Assembly (NCBI RefSeq): GCF_001487145.1
Contig: NZ_LN913016.1
Coordinates: forward strand, 1 to 64,000
DNA from: Anaerococcus rubeinfantis
Lineage (GTDB): Bacteria > Bacillota > Clostridia > Tissierellales > Peptoniphilaceae
DNA length: 64,000 bases
Reading direction: 5' to 3'
The notes under the pieces are model-generated. The model worked only from the letters and a program-made list of their open reading frames with translations. It was not told the origin of the DNA and searched no databases. This document shows positions 11,036-18,467 of the stretch, in pieces. Numbering within the stretch: position 1 is the first letter of the stretch; each line of letters opens with the position of its first letter. A program made the position numbers and the translations under genes.

Positions 11036-11161
11036 AAAAACCTTCTTTAATATTATTTTGTTAAATTATATCAAAGCACTTAAAGATTTGCAAAAATGCC
11101 ATAAAAGGGATAAAGAATATTGACAATATAATCCCTTTATCCTATTATTAAAAATAGAAAT

Positions 11162-11204
11162 ATAAGAAATATTATCTAAAAATTATTGGTAAAAGATAGA
11201 AAAA
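11162..11204 (+). repeat. 43-nt sequence shared with the 23S rRNA intervening sequence
   Basis: These bases match 1316-1358 inside the 23S intervening sequence at 42 of 43 positions (the only difference is T at 11175 against A at 1329). Here the sequence lies between the divergent DUF554 and thiD genes. Just upstream is an imperfect hairpin (11104-11141; AAGGGAT with ATCCCTT). No gene is seen in the element. Confidence 0.85.
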
Positions 11205-11283
11205 AGAAAAAGTATTAAATTTATTTTATAAATTTCTATATAAAAAAATTTTTTGAAAAATATTTTAAAGAAAGGAAAAAATT

Positions 11284-12093
11284 ATGAGAGTAGGATTAAC
11301 GATTGCAGGAAGCGACTCATCAGGAGGAGCAGGAATTCAAGCTGACATAAAAACTATGACTTTAAACGGAGTTTATGCCGAAAGTGCCATAACTGCTTTG
11401 ACAGCCCAAAATACCACGGGAGTTTTGTCAGTAATGGATTCAAGTAAAGAATTTTTAAAAGATCAACTAGATATGATTTTTGATGATATTTATCCAGATG
11501 CAATAAAAATTGGTATGGTTTCAAATTCTGATTTAATTTTGGTAATAGCAAATGAATTAAAAAAAAGAAAGGCAAAAAATATAGTAGTAGATCCTGTCAT
11601 GGTTGCTACAAGTGGAGCGAAACTTTTAAAAGATGAGGCGATAGAGACTTTAAAAAACGAACTTTTGCCCCTAGCAGACCTTCTGACTCCAAATATTCCA
11701 GAAGCAGAAATTTTATCAGAAATGAAAATAAAAAATGAAGAAGATATGAAAAAAGCTGCAAAAATTATTTCCGAAAAATACAATTGTGCTTGTTTACTAA
11801 AAGGCGGACACAAGGTAAATGATGCCAATGATTATTTATTTGAAGAAGGAAGAGGCACTTGGTTTAAGGGAAAAAGAATAGAAAATCCAAACACTCACGG
11901 CACAGGATGCACTCTTTCATCAGCAATTGCAGCAAATCTTGCCAAAGGATACCATATGGAAAATTCAATAAAAATGGCAAAAGAATTTCTCTCAAATGCA
12001 CTTTTAGATATGCTAGATTTGGGAAAAGGCTCAGGGCCGATGAATCATGCCTTTGATATAAAAGATTCTTACAAAAAATTATTTGAAAAGTAA
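11284..12093 (+). CDS. thiD: Hydroxymethylpyrimidine/phosphomethylpyrimidine kinase ThiD
   Basis: A ribokinase-fold kinase that phosphorylates the thiamin pyrimidine precursor HMP and HMP-phosphate. The 269-residue length is typical. The N-terminal motif TIAGSDSSGGAGIQAD, the GMVSN segment, the VDPVMVATSG motif and the C-terminal anion-hole motif THGTGCTLSSAIAA are all present. Some homologues act on pyridoxal, and this cannot be distinguished here. No other thiamin genes lie nearby. A second truncated copy of the 3' third of this gene lies at 14199-14473, on the far side of an inserted-looking cassette. Confidence 0.9.
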   Translation: MRVGLTIAGSDSSGGAGIQADIKTMTLNGVYAESAITALTAQNTTGVLSVMDSSKEFLKDQLDMIFDDIYPDAIKIGMVSNSDLILVIANELKKRKAKNIVVDPVMVATSGAKLLKDEAIETLKNELLPLADLLTPNIPEAEILSEMKIKNEEDMKKAAKIISEKYNCACLLKGGHKVNDANDYLFEEGRGTWFKGKRIENPNTHGTGCTLSSAIAANLAKGYHMENSIKMAKEFLSNALLDMLDLGKGSGPMNHAFDIKDSYKKLFEK

Positions 12094-12120
12094 AAGTAGA
12101 TTTGATTTTGTCTTCTTGTT

Positions 12121-12182
12121 AAAAAGTTTTACCTTTTTTATTGTGAAATTAAAGTTAAAAATAAAAAAGGTAAAACTTTTTT
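12121..12182. terminator. Bidirectional terminator between thiD and the HTH regulator
   Basis: A 21-bp stem (12121-12141 with 12161-12181) with A-rich and T-rich flanks on both sides lies between two convergent genes. It would terminate both. Confidence 0.9.
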
Positions 12183-12184
12183 TA

Positions 12185-13069
12185 TCAAGTATTATATTTT
12201 TCATAATAGCTCTTGGCTTCTTCAAATTTATTTATTAAATTATAATTTTTGGCAAGGCTTGCTATTAAAACCGCCTTGTCATAGTCTTCTTTATAATCCA
12301 TATTTTTAAGTCTTTTGTACAAAGCTCTCGTGAAATATAAAATAGGATTAGGAATTTTGTTTCTAATTAAATAATAAGAAATAGCATCATTTATTATTTC
12401 TGGACATTTTTCATAATCTTCAACAATTATATATGCGCTTGCTAAATTTAAGCTGATAATAGGATATAATGATGAGTCTTTGTTGGTATTATCATATACA
12501 AAATTAAGTAACTCAAGATATTTTTTGTTATCAATATTTGCATAAGTCATGCCTATATCCATTAAAATTCTCAATTCAAATAAAGAAAAAGATTGTATTT
12601 TGAAATTATCATATTTATTAGTAAAAGAATTTAAGGCTTTTATAAGAAATTCTCTTTCCTCTGATTCATTTAAATCATCATTTAAAGATTTAAGAAATAA
12701 AATAACTTGCTTACATGAAGTTTTGATATATTCAATATCAGTAAATTCTTTAATGTAAACAATTATTTTTTCTTCATCATCAATAGGCAATTTATTTTCT
12801 ACTTTGTCAATTATTTTTTCAAAAGTTTCATTAAAAATTAAGTAATCTTTTAAACTAGAGTGCAAATAGTCTTTTATAAAATCGTGATTTAAGATATATG
12901 ATATTTTATAAAGAGTAGAAAAAGAAGGCTCATTAATACCGTTTTCTATACGACTTATAGTTTTTCTATCTATACCAGCTTCAATAGATAAATCTAGTTG
13001 ACTAATTTTTCTATTTTTTCTGACTTCTTTGATTTTTTTAGCTAATAGTATTAACTTATCCTTTTCCAA
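12185..13069 (-). CDS. HTH regulator with helical-repeat C-terminus (RRNPP/Rgg-like)
   Basis: A likely DNA-binding regulator of 294 residues. The start is placed at the TTG at 13067-13069, because GGAGG lies five bases upstream and the preceding in-frame codons do not look like protein. Residues about 8-62 form an XRE helix-turn-helix (KISQLDLSIEAGIDRKTISR). The rest is predicted helical with TPR-like pairs (for example LNLASAYIIVEDYEK and KFEEAKSYYEK). This layout is that of peptide-sensing RRNPP regulators (Rgg, PlcR, PrgX, NprR). A lipoprotein-like micropeptide gene starts divergently 89 bases away. Peptide sensing is inferred from architecture and context only. Confidence 0.7.
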   Translation of the reverse strand: MEKDKLILLAKKIKEVRKNRKISQLDLSIEAGIDRKTISRIENGINEPSFSTLYKISYILNHDFIKDYLHSSLKDYLIFNETFEKIIDKVENKLPIDDEEKIIVYIKEFTDIEYIKTSCKQVILFLKSLNDDLNESEEREFLIKALNSFTNKYDNFKIQSFSLFELRILMDIGMTYANIDNKKYLELLNFVYDNTNKDSSLYPIISLNLASAYIIVEDYEKCPEIINDAISYYLIRNKIPNPILYFTRALYKRLKNMDYKEDYDKAVLIASLAKNYNLINKFEEAKSYYEKYNT

Positions 13070-13099
13070 AATTTCCTCCAAAATGTACCATATATGCCG

Positions 13100-13129
13100 T
13101 TGTTTTGATTTTATTATAGATAATATAAT
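13100..13129 (+). promoter_or_regulatory. Promoter of the peptide/thioredoxin operon
   Basis: TTGTTT and a perfect TATAAT are separated by 18 bases, 29 bases before the micropeptide start. The short palindrome CATATATG (13089-13096) lies just upstream, between this promoter and the divergent regulator gene, and could be an operator. Confidence 0.6.
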
Positions 13130-13158
13130 TAAGTTAATCAAATCCAAAGGAGGAAAAA

Positions 13159-13230
13159 ATGAAAAGAAAAGTCTTGATTGTATTTCTAATTTTAATGCAA
13201 CTATCGTGTTTCCAAAAAAACAAGAAGTAA
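13159..13230 (+). CDS. 23-residue lipoprotein-like micropeptide, possibly extended by -1 frameshift
   Basis: A well-placed AAAGGAGG site precedes an ATG and 23 codons: a basic start (MKRK), a hydrophobic core and a lipobox-like LMQLSC, then a short basic tail. Such a peptide could be a signal-peptide-derived pheromone for the divergent regulator, or the start of a small lipoprotein. Codons 19-21 contain the slippery heptamer A_AAA_AAC (13215-13221) in the correct phase. A -1 shift there would continue to 13298 and give 46 residues with a charged, asparagine/lysine-rich tail. No homologue is recognised. Confidence 0.55.
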   Translation: MKRKVLIVFLILMQLSCFQKNKK

Positions 13231-13318
13231 AAGTTGTAGAAAACAACAATAAAATAATTATAAAGATAAAAAATTATAAGTACAATTATAATATTTAAAT
13301 TAATGCTGGGAGAAAAAA

Positions 13319-13792
13319 ATGAAAAGAAGGAATTTGATTATTATTTTATCTTTAATAGTATTCATACTTATAGGGATTTTTAGTCAGAAAGCCAAAGAGA
13401 AAGCTGAAAAAGAAAGAGAAATAAAAAATTATGAGTCTAGTGTTTCTAAATATGAAGAAATAACAGACTTGCAATTCCTAAATAATGATAAAACTCTAGA
13501 AGGTTTTGTATTTATAGGAAGAAAAACTTGCTCATCATGTCGATTATTTGTAAAGGTTATCAACGAAATTACTTTTGAAAAAGAAATAAATATAAAATAT
13601 TTTGATACAGATAAATATAGGAACTCAAAATATTATGATGAAATATTAGAAAAATATCAAATAGATCAAGTACCTTATATGGTATTGGTAAAAAAAGATG
13701 GTAGTTTTGAAACTTTTGACAAAAAAAATATTGATAAAGGCGAATTATTTAAAGATTGGTTAATCAAAAACAAAGAAAACAAGGAGAAATAA
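13319..13792 (+). CDS. Membrane-anchored thioredoxin-like protein (bacteriocin accessory type)
   Basis: A 157-residue protein with an N-terminal membrane anchor (residues 6-22), a charged spacer and an extracytoplasmic thioredoxin fold. The redox motif is CSSC at residues 71-74 within FIGRKTCSSCRLFV, and the VPYMVLV segment supplies the cis-proline. The layout resembles the bacteriocin transport accessory proteins found beside small bacteriocin genes. The gene lies 20 bases after the extended micropeptide frame and two bases before a secreted four-cysteine protein, so its job is probably to form or isomerise disulfides in that product. This is inferred from context. Confidence 0.75.
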   Translation: MKRRNLIIILSLIVFILIGIFSQKAKEKAEKEREIKNYESSVSKYEEITDLQFLNNDKTLEGFVFIGRKTCSSCRLFVKVINEITFEKEINIKYFDTDKYRNSKYYDEILEKYQIDQVPYMVLVKKDGSFETFDKKNIDKGELFKDWLIKNKENKEK

Positions 13793-13794
13793 AA

Positions 13795-14145
13795 ATGAGA
13801 AAAACTTTTGCTTTTATATGTGCAATAATATTTATTATGTCTAACTTTTCTAAAGCTTATGCAATAGATGTAGATGAAAATTATAACGATAATTCAGGTT
13901 TGGAAATATCTGATACAACACCACCAGCGGCTGTAGGAGACAGAGGAACTCTTAGAGATCTTTGTGCTGCAGGTTTCAAGCAATATTGCCCTGAAAATAG
14001 AGACAAATATAAAAGAAAAATGACTAATAGAGAGATAAAATGTATAGCTAATTTAGGAGTAGCTACAAGGAATACTTTGAAAAAACTTACAGCTTTGAAT
14101 GCGTTGATGAATTATGGTTTTGCTATAATATCTTGCCTACCATAA
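13795..14145 (+). CDS. Secreted cysteine-containing small protein (candidate bacteriocin or effector)
   Basis: A 116-residue protein. The ATG at 13795 is chosen because AAGGAG lies nine bases before it and a typical signal peptide (residues 1-23, ending AYA) follows immediately. After an acidic segment, the mature part becomes basic and carries four cysteines (57, 65, 83 and 114). It ends in a hydrophobic, helix-prone tail (TALNALMNYGFAIISCLP). Even cysteine number, secretion and a thioredoxin-like gene immediately upstream suggest a disulfide-bonded exported peptide. No family is recognised. No immunity gene or ABC peptidase-transporter is adjacent. Confidence 0.65.
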   Translation: MRKTFAFICAIIFIMSNFSKAYAIDVDENYNDNSGLEISDTTPPAAVGDRGTLRDLCAAGFKQYCPENRDKYKRKMTNREIKCIANLGVATRNTLKKLTALNALMNYGFAIISCLP

Positions 14146-14198
14146 ATAAATTGAAATAACCCAGAAATAATATATTAATCTTTGACAGACTCGTGCCC

Positions 14199-14473
14199 TA
14201 AATGATGCAAATGATTATTTATTTGAAAATGGAAAAGGAATTCGGTTTAATGGAGAAAGAATTGAAAACCCAAACACTCATGGCACAGGATACACTCTTT
14301 CATCAGCCATTGCAGCCAATCTTGCCAAGGGCTATGACATGGAAAATTCAATAAAAATGGCAAAAAAATTTCTATCAGGAGCCCTTTTGGATATGCTAGA
14401 TTTGGGAAAAGGATCAGGACCGATGAATCATGCCTTTGATATAAAAGAAAAATATAAAACGGTGGGAGATTAA
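14199..14473 (+). pseudogene. thiD 3' fragment
   Basis: The last ~91 codons of a second thiD are read here (NDANDYLFENGKG..., HGTGYTLSSAIAA, LDLGKGSGPMNHAFD), without any 5' part or start codon. Similarity to the intact thiD at 11812-12093 is high but clearly not identical, and the GTGC cysteine is tyrosine here. Its stop codon is one base before the CbiK-like gene, as in a tight operon, which suggests that this is the original resident end of thiD. The homology begins abruptly near 14199. Confidence 0.85.
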
Positions 14474-14474
14474 A

Positions 14475-15218
14475 ATGACATTTGCAACAATAATAGTAAA
14501 TCACGGAACAAGTAGGGTAGAAAATCAGAAGGAAGCTATTGGATTTTTAAGCAAAAAAGTAGAGGAAAGATTTAAGGGCTCACTTGTAAAATCTTACATG
14601 GCAAGTCATAAAATTAGAAAAAAAGTAGAAAATGAAGACCTTTGCCAAGATTTGGAAGATATTTTAAGTGAGTTTAGGAAGAAAAATATAAAAGATGTTA
14701 GATTTTTGATGGCCTATGTCCTAAGGGGCATAGAATATGAAAAAGTTATGAAAAAAGCGGGTCAATTAAACGAAGATGGATTTTTTAATTTTACCTTTAC
14801 CAAGGCCCTTCTTGAAGAAAAAAATAATGATGAAATTTTAAATTTTCTAGAAGAGCTTGGAGAAAATGAACCAAGCCTTGTAATTTTTCATGGAAGTCCT
14901 AAAAAAAACCTAGAAGAATTTGAAAAATTTGTAGAAAAAATAAAAAATTCTGACAAAAACTTATATTTTTCAAGTTTTGAAGATAGGAAATTGGATGATT
15001 TAATTGATGAATTTAAAGAAAAAAATATAGGAAAAATAAAAGTAATTCCTTTTTTAATCATAGCAGGAAACCATGTTTCTAAAGATATTGAAGGCGAAAA
15101 AGATAACTCATATAAGAAAGTTTTTGAAAAAAATAATATAGAAATAAGTATAGTAAAAAAATCATTGATTTTGTATGATGAAATTGCTGAAATTTTTGTA
15201 GAAAAGCTTGAAAAATAG
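14475..15218 (+). CDS. CbiK-family sirohydrochlorin cobaltochelatase-like protein
   Basis: A 247-residue class II chelatase fold. Marks are the N-terminal NHGTS motif, IFHGSPKKN in the middle and the C-terminal metal-site motif AGNHVSKDIEGE followed by DNSYKK. Members insert cobalt, and sometimes iron or nickel, into sirohydrochlorin in anaerobes. No other corrinoid or siroheme genes are visible here, so it may act on imported or salvaged precursor or have another metal role. The start overlaps closely with the end of the thiD remnant. The stop codon overlaps the rplM promoter. Confidence 0.75.
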   Translation: MTFATIIVNHGTSRVENQKEAIGFLSKKVEERFKGSLVKSYMASHKIRKKVENEDLCQDLEDILSEFRKKNIKDVRFLMAYVLRGIEYEKVMKKAGQLNEDGFFNFTFTKALLEEKNNDEILNFLEELGENEPSLVIFHGSPKKNLEEFEKFVEKIKNSDKNLYFSSFEDRKLDDLIDEFKEKNIGKIKVIPFLIIAGNHVSKDIEGEKDNSYKKVFEKNNIEISIVKKSLILYDEIAEIFVEKLEK

Positions 15219-15247
15219 TTGACAAAAGCATATTTTCAGTGTATCAT
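15219..15247 (+). promoter_or_regulatory. rplM-rpsI promoter
   Basis: A perfect TTGACA and TATCAT are separated by exactly 17 bases. It begins immediately after the upstream stop codon and directly before the L13 leader. Confidence 0.85.
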
Positions 15248-15257
15248 TAATTAGTAT

Positions 15258-15362
15258 GAAAAAAGTTCCAAATACTTTTGACATAATCGCAAATCCTGAG
15301 GGCGATTAAAAAATGTCAGGACGAGTAAAGCCGCCACCTATCCGAGCGGTGTCAAAATAGAT
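15258..15362 (+). ncRNA. Ribosomal protein L13 leader (autoregulatory RNA)
   Basis: A structured leader ahead of rplM. GACAT pairs with ATGTC, enclosing AATCGC paired with GCGATT. The loop CCTGA can pair with the following TCAGG, and a second stem CCGC/GCGG is enclosed by CCTATC and GATAGG. Position, size and the pattern of stem, pseudoknot and stem fit the L13 leader family of low-GC Gram-positives, in which L13 is thought to bind its own mRNA. Confidence 0.8.
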
Positions 15363-15389
15363 AGGCAAAAATATTTAAGGAGGAACTTG

Positions 15390-15830
15390 ATGAAAAATCA
15401 AAAGACATATGTACCAACAAAGTCAACAATTGAACCAAAATGGTATGTAGTTGATGCAACAGACATGGTTTTGGGAAGACTAGCTAGCCAAGTTGCAGCA
15501 ATTATTAGAGGAAAACACAAACCAACATTTACTCCAAACATGGACACAGGTGACTATGTAATAGTAGTAAATGCTGAAAAAGTCGTTCTTACTGGAAACA
15601 AAGAATACCAAAAAGAATACAAAAGATATTCAGGATATGCAGGTGGATTAAAAACTACAACTTACAAAGATATGATGGAAAAACATCCAGAAAGAATTGT
15701 AGAACACGCTGTAATAGGTATGCTTCCACACAACAAATTAGGTAGACAAATGGCCAAAAAACTTAGGGTTTATGTAGGTGAAAATCACAATCACGAAGCA
15801 CAAAATCCAGAAGTTTTGGACTTAAAGTAA
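15390..15830 (+). CDS. rplM: 50S ribosomal protein L13
   Basis: A 146-residue large-subunit protein. The body is a clear match ([19 protein letters not shown] near the N-terminus, and the [15 protein letters not shown] motif). The ATG at 15390 is preferred over the in-frame TTG three bases earlier, because GGAGG then sits six bases upstream. It is the first gene of the rplM-rpsI operon, behind the L13 leader. Confidence 0.97.
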   Translation: MKNQKTYVPTKSTIEPKWYVVDATDMVLGRLASQVAAIIRGKHKPTFTPNMDTGDYVIVVNAEKVVLTGNKEYQKEYKRYSGYAGGLKTTTYKDMMEKHPERIVEHAVIGMLPHNKLGRQMAKKLRVYVGENHNHEAQNPEVLDLK

Positions 15831-15841
15831 GGAGGACTTAG

Positions 15842-16234
15842 ATGGCAGATATTATATATCAAGCTACAGGAAGAAGAAAAACTTCAGTAGCAAGAGTTAC
15901 AATGAGACCAGGTAGCGGAGAATTAAAAGTTAATGGAAGAGATCTTGATGATTATTTTTCATATGATACATTAAAAATTATTGCAAAATCACCATTAAAA
16001 TTAACAGAAAATGAATCAACTTATGATATCAAAGTTAATGTAAAAGGTGGAGGATTTAACGGACAAGCTGGAGCTATTAGACACGCTATAGCTAGAGCTT
16101 TACTTGAAGTAAATCCTGATTATAGACAAGCTCTAAAAAGAGCAGGTTTTCTTACAAGAGACCCAAGAAAAAAAGAAAGATACAAATACGGTCAAAAGAA
16201 AGCAAGAAAATCTTCACAATTCTCAAAAAGATAA
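15842..16234 (+). CDS. rpsI: 30S ribosomal protein S9
   Basis: A 130-residue small-subunit protein with the [14 protein letters not shown] start, the [19 protein letters not shown] centre and the basic C-terminal tail ending QFSKR that reaches the P-site tRNA. It lies 11 bases after rplM, with GGAGG before its start. A terminator follows. Confidence 0.97.
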   Translation: MADIIYQATGRRKTSVARVTMRPGSGELKVNGRDLDDYFSYDTLKIIAKSPLKLTENESTYDIKVNVKGGGFNGQAGAIRHAIARALLEVNPDYRQALKRAGFLTRDPRKKERYKYGQKKARKSSQFSKR

Positions 16235-16246
16235 GAAGTATTTTAC

Positions 16247-16277
16247 AAACAAGGAATTTTTATTCCTTGTTTTTTTG
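16247..16277 (+). terminator. Terminator of rplM-rpsI
   Basis: ACAAGGAAT pairs with ATTCCTTGT and is followed by a run of T residues. Confidence 0.9.
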
Positions 16278-16377
16278 TGGGAAAAATTATTATTTTTATG
16301 AAAAAATTATAGATTTATTTTCAAAAATTTTTACTACAAAGAATCTATAGTAAAATGTAAGGAGAAAGGATTTTCGC

Positions 16378-16935
16378 ATGGATTTTAAAAAATTATTTAA
16401 ATTATTTTTACACACCCTATATTTGTCTGCCTTTACTTTTGGTGGGGGTTATGTGATTTTATCTTTGATGGAATCTACTTTTGTAAAAAAATTGGGATGG
16501 ATTAATAAGGAAGAAATGCTTGATATGACAGCTATTGCCCAATCTTCTCCAGGAGCTGTTGCTATTAATGCTTCAATTTCTGTTGGCTATAAATTATTTG
16601 GATTTGTAGGTGCTTTGGTTGCAACTTTAGGAACAGTGATTCCTCCTCTTGTAATTATTTCTGTAATTTCTTATTTTTATGATGCTTTTATATCTAATAA
16701 ATATATTGCTTTAGTTTTAAAAGGAATGCAGGCTGGAGTTGGTGCTTTGATTATAAATGTTGTAATAGATATGACCCATGAAGTTATTCTTGGAAAGGGA
16801 TTTTTGATTTATGGAATTTTTATCATATCTTTTGTCCTTAATGTATTTTTCCACGTAAATATTATTTATATAATCCTTGGTCTAATTGTTTTTGGAATTG
16901 TTTATTCATTTGTAGGAGGAAATCATGCTTCTTAA
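16378..16935 (+). CDS. Chromate transporter (CHR) family protein, N-terminal type
   Basis: A 185-residue membrane protein of the short-chain CHR family. It shows the FTFGGGYVIL motif at residues 20-29, the AQSSPGAVAINAS motif near 60 and about five membrane spans. Short CHR proteins work as pairs, and the second half is encoded next, overlapping by 11 bases. Chromate efflux is known for some members; the physiological anion here is unknown. Confidence 0.88.
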   Translation: MDFKKLFKLFLHTLYLSAFTFGGGYVILSLMESTFVKKLGWINKEEMLDMTAIAQSSPGAVAINASISVGYKLFGFVGALVATLGTVIPPLVIISVISYFYDAFISNKYIALVLKGMQAGVGALIINVVIDMTHEVILGKGFLIYGIFIISFVLNVFFHVNIIYIILGLIVFGIVYSFVGGNHAS

Positions 16936-17479
16936 TTTATTTATAAGTTTTTTTAAGGTGGGATTATTTTCATTTGGAGGCGGATATGCAGCCCTTCCTC
17001 TTATCCAAGAAGAAGTTGTAAATAAAAATGCCTGGCTTGGAATTTCTGAATTTAATAATCTTATTACAATTAGCCAAATGACTCCAGGTCCTATTGCTAT
17101 TAATTCTGCATCCTTTGTTGGGACTAGGGTTTGTGGATTAAGCGGAGCGATTGTTGCAAGCCTTGGCTGCGTTATGCCTTCTTTTATTATTGTTGGAACA
17201 ATTTCTTATTTTTACAACAAATACAGAAAGCTTGATACTATGCAAAGTGTTTTGGGATTTTTAAGGCCTGCTGTGGTTTCGATGATTTTGGCTGCTGGAA
17301 TTGATATTTTAAAAACGGCTTTTTTTGATGTAAAAAAAATGTCTTTTGAAAATCTTGATATCAGCATGGTTCTTCTTTTTGTTTTTATTCTTGTAGCAAT
17401 TAGGAAAACAAAAATTGATCCTATATTTTTGATGATAATTTCAGGTTTTATTTATATGTTTGTGCATTTAATTTTGTGA
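16925..17479 (+). CDS. Chromate transporter (CHR) family protein, second subunit
   Basis: A 184-residue partner of the preceding gene, with the matching motifs LFSFGGGYAALPL near residue 15 and SQMTPGPIAINSA near 60. Its AGGAGG ribosome site lies within the end of the upstream gene, so translation is coupled. In such pairs the two proteins insert with opposite topology to form one transporter. Confidence 0.88.
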   Translation: MLLNLFISFFKVGLFSFGGGYAALPLIQEEVVNKNAWLGISEFNNLITISQMTPGPIAINSASFVGTRVCGLSGAIVASLGCVMPSFIIVGTISYFYNKYRKLDTMQSVLGFLRPAVVSMILAAGIDILKTAFFDVKKMSFENLDISMVLLFVFILVAIRKTKIDPIFLMIISGFIYMFVHLIL

Positions 17480-17485
17480 GGTTTT

Positions 17486-18115
17486 ATGGAAAAAATTAAT
17501 TATAATTTAAAAATGGAAGAGATAATAAAAAATATTCAAAAGGAAGGAAAAAGACCTAGGCTTTTGCTTCAAGTCTGTTGTGCTCCTTGTTCTTCAAGTG
17601 TTTTAACTCGCTTGAGAGAATATTTTGATATAGATATTTACTATTACAACCCAAATATTTATCCTGCAAGTGAGCTTAACAAAAGGGTTGAAATTGTAAA
17701 AAGTTTAGTGGATGAAATGGGTCTTGATTCTAAAGTTATTTTTCCTGAAAATGATCCAAAAGATTTCTATTCTTATGTGGATAAAAGAAGTGAAGACCAT
17801 GAGGGGGGAGAATCTTGCTATAAATGTTATGAATTAAGGCTTAAAAAAGCTTGCCAATATGCAAAAGAAAAATCTTTCGATTATTTTACAACAACTCTTT
17901 CAATTTCTCCCTACAAAAATTCAGCTTGGCTAAATGAAATTGGAAAAAATTTGGAAGATGAATTTGGGGTAAAATATTTGTATTCGGATTTTAAAAAGAA
18001 AAACGGCTACAAAGATTCTATAGACTTGTCCAAAAAATACAATTTGTATAGGCAGGATTATTGCGGTTGTATCTTTTCTTATAGGGAGATGGAAGAGAAG
18101 AAAAAAATAAAATAA
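17486..18115 (+). CDS. queH: Epoxyqueuosine reductase QueH
   Basis: Catalyses the last step of queuosine synthesis, reducing epoxyqueuosine in tRNA. The 209-residue length and cysteine pattern match the QueH (former DUF208) family: CCAPCSS near residue 31, CYKCYELRL near 111 and YRQDYCGC near 190. These cysteines bind a 4Fe-4S cluster and a neighbouring iron site. It lies seven bases after the chromate transporter pair; the association may be only positional. Confidence 0.92.
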   Translation: MEKINYNLKMEEIIKNIQKEGKRPRLLLQVCCAPCSSSVLTRLREYFDIDIYYYNPNIYPASELNKRVEIVKSLVDEMGLDSKVIFPENDPKDFYSYVDKRSEDHEGGESCYKCYELRLKKACQYAKEKSFDYFTTTLSISPYKNSAWLNEIGKNLEDEFGVKYLYSDFKKKNGYKDSIDLSKKYNLYRQDYCGCIFSYREMEEKKKIK

Positions 18116-18164
18116 ATGTTATTTTTATCTTTCTTTGGGTAATTTTATATAGGGAGAGATAATT

Positions 18165-18467
18165 ATGGCAGACGTATTACTAATAAAAAATTTAAACAAA
18201 GACCAATTAAATAGTAAATGTCTTATACCTGTTACTTTTGACACTAATGTAAGCGACAAAGACAAGCTTGTAAACATATTTGATTTATTGAAAGATAAGA
18301 AATTAGTTGAAAATAACAGGCTGGGAATAAAAAAATCTTCAATCACCCTAGAGCTTATCTCTTCAAATATTACAGAAGTGATAAAAGAATTAATAAAAAA
18401 TGATTTTATGATATATGGGGTATATATATTGTATGACAATTATTTAGGAGGAAAATATAATGAGTGA
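18165..18467 (+). CDS. Hypothetical protein upstream of ferritin
   Basis: A 100-residue acidic/basic mixed protein with no signal peptide or membrane segment and a single cysteine (residue 19). An AGGGAG-type site precedes the start. Its last eight bases overlap the ferritin start, so the two are translationally coupled. No family is recognised. The alternating strand-helix pattern might be a small alpha/beta domain. The coupling suggests a role connected with iron storage, but nothing in the sequence proves it. Confidence 0.7.
   Translation: MADVLLIKNLNKDQLNSKCLIPVTFDTNVSDKDKLVNIFDLLKDKKLVENNRLGIKKSSITLELISSNITEVIKELIKNDFMIYGVYILYDNYLGGKYNE

Noticed and set aside
13070-13249. 60-codon N-terminal extension of the HTH regulator
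   Set aside because: No similarity to regulators and no ribosome site; the TTG at 13069 has GGAGG at the proper distance, and the extension would overlap the divergent promoter and micropeptide gene.
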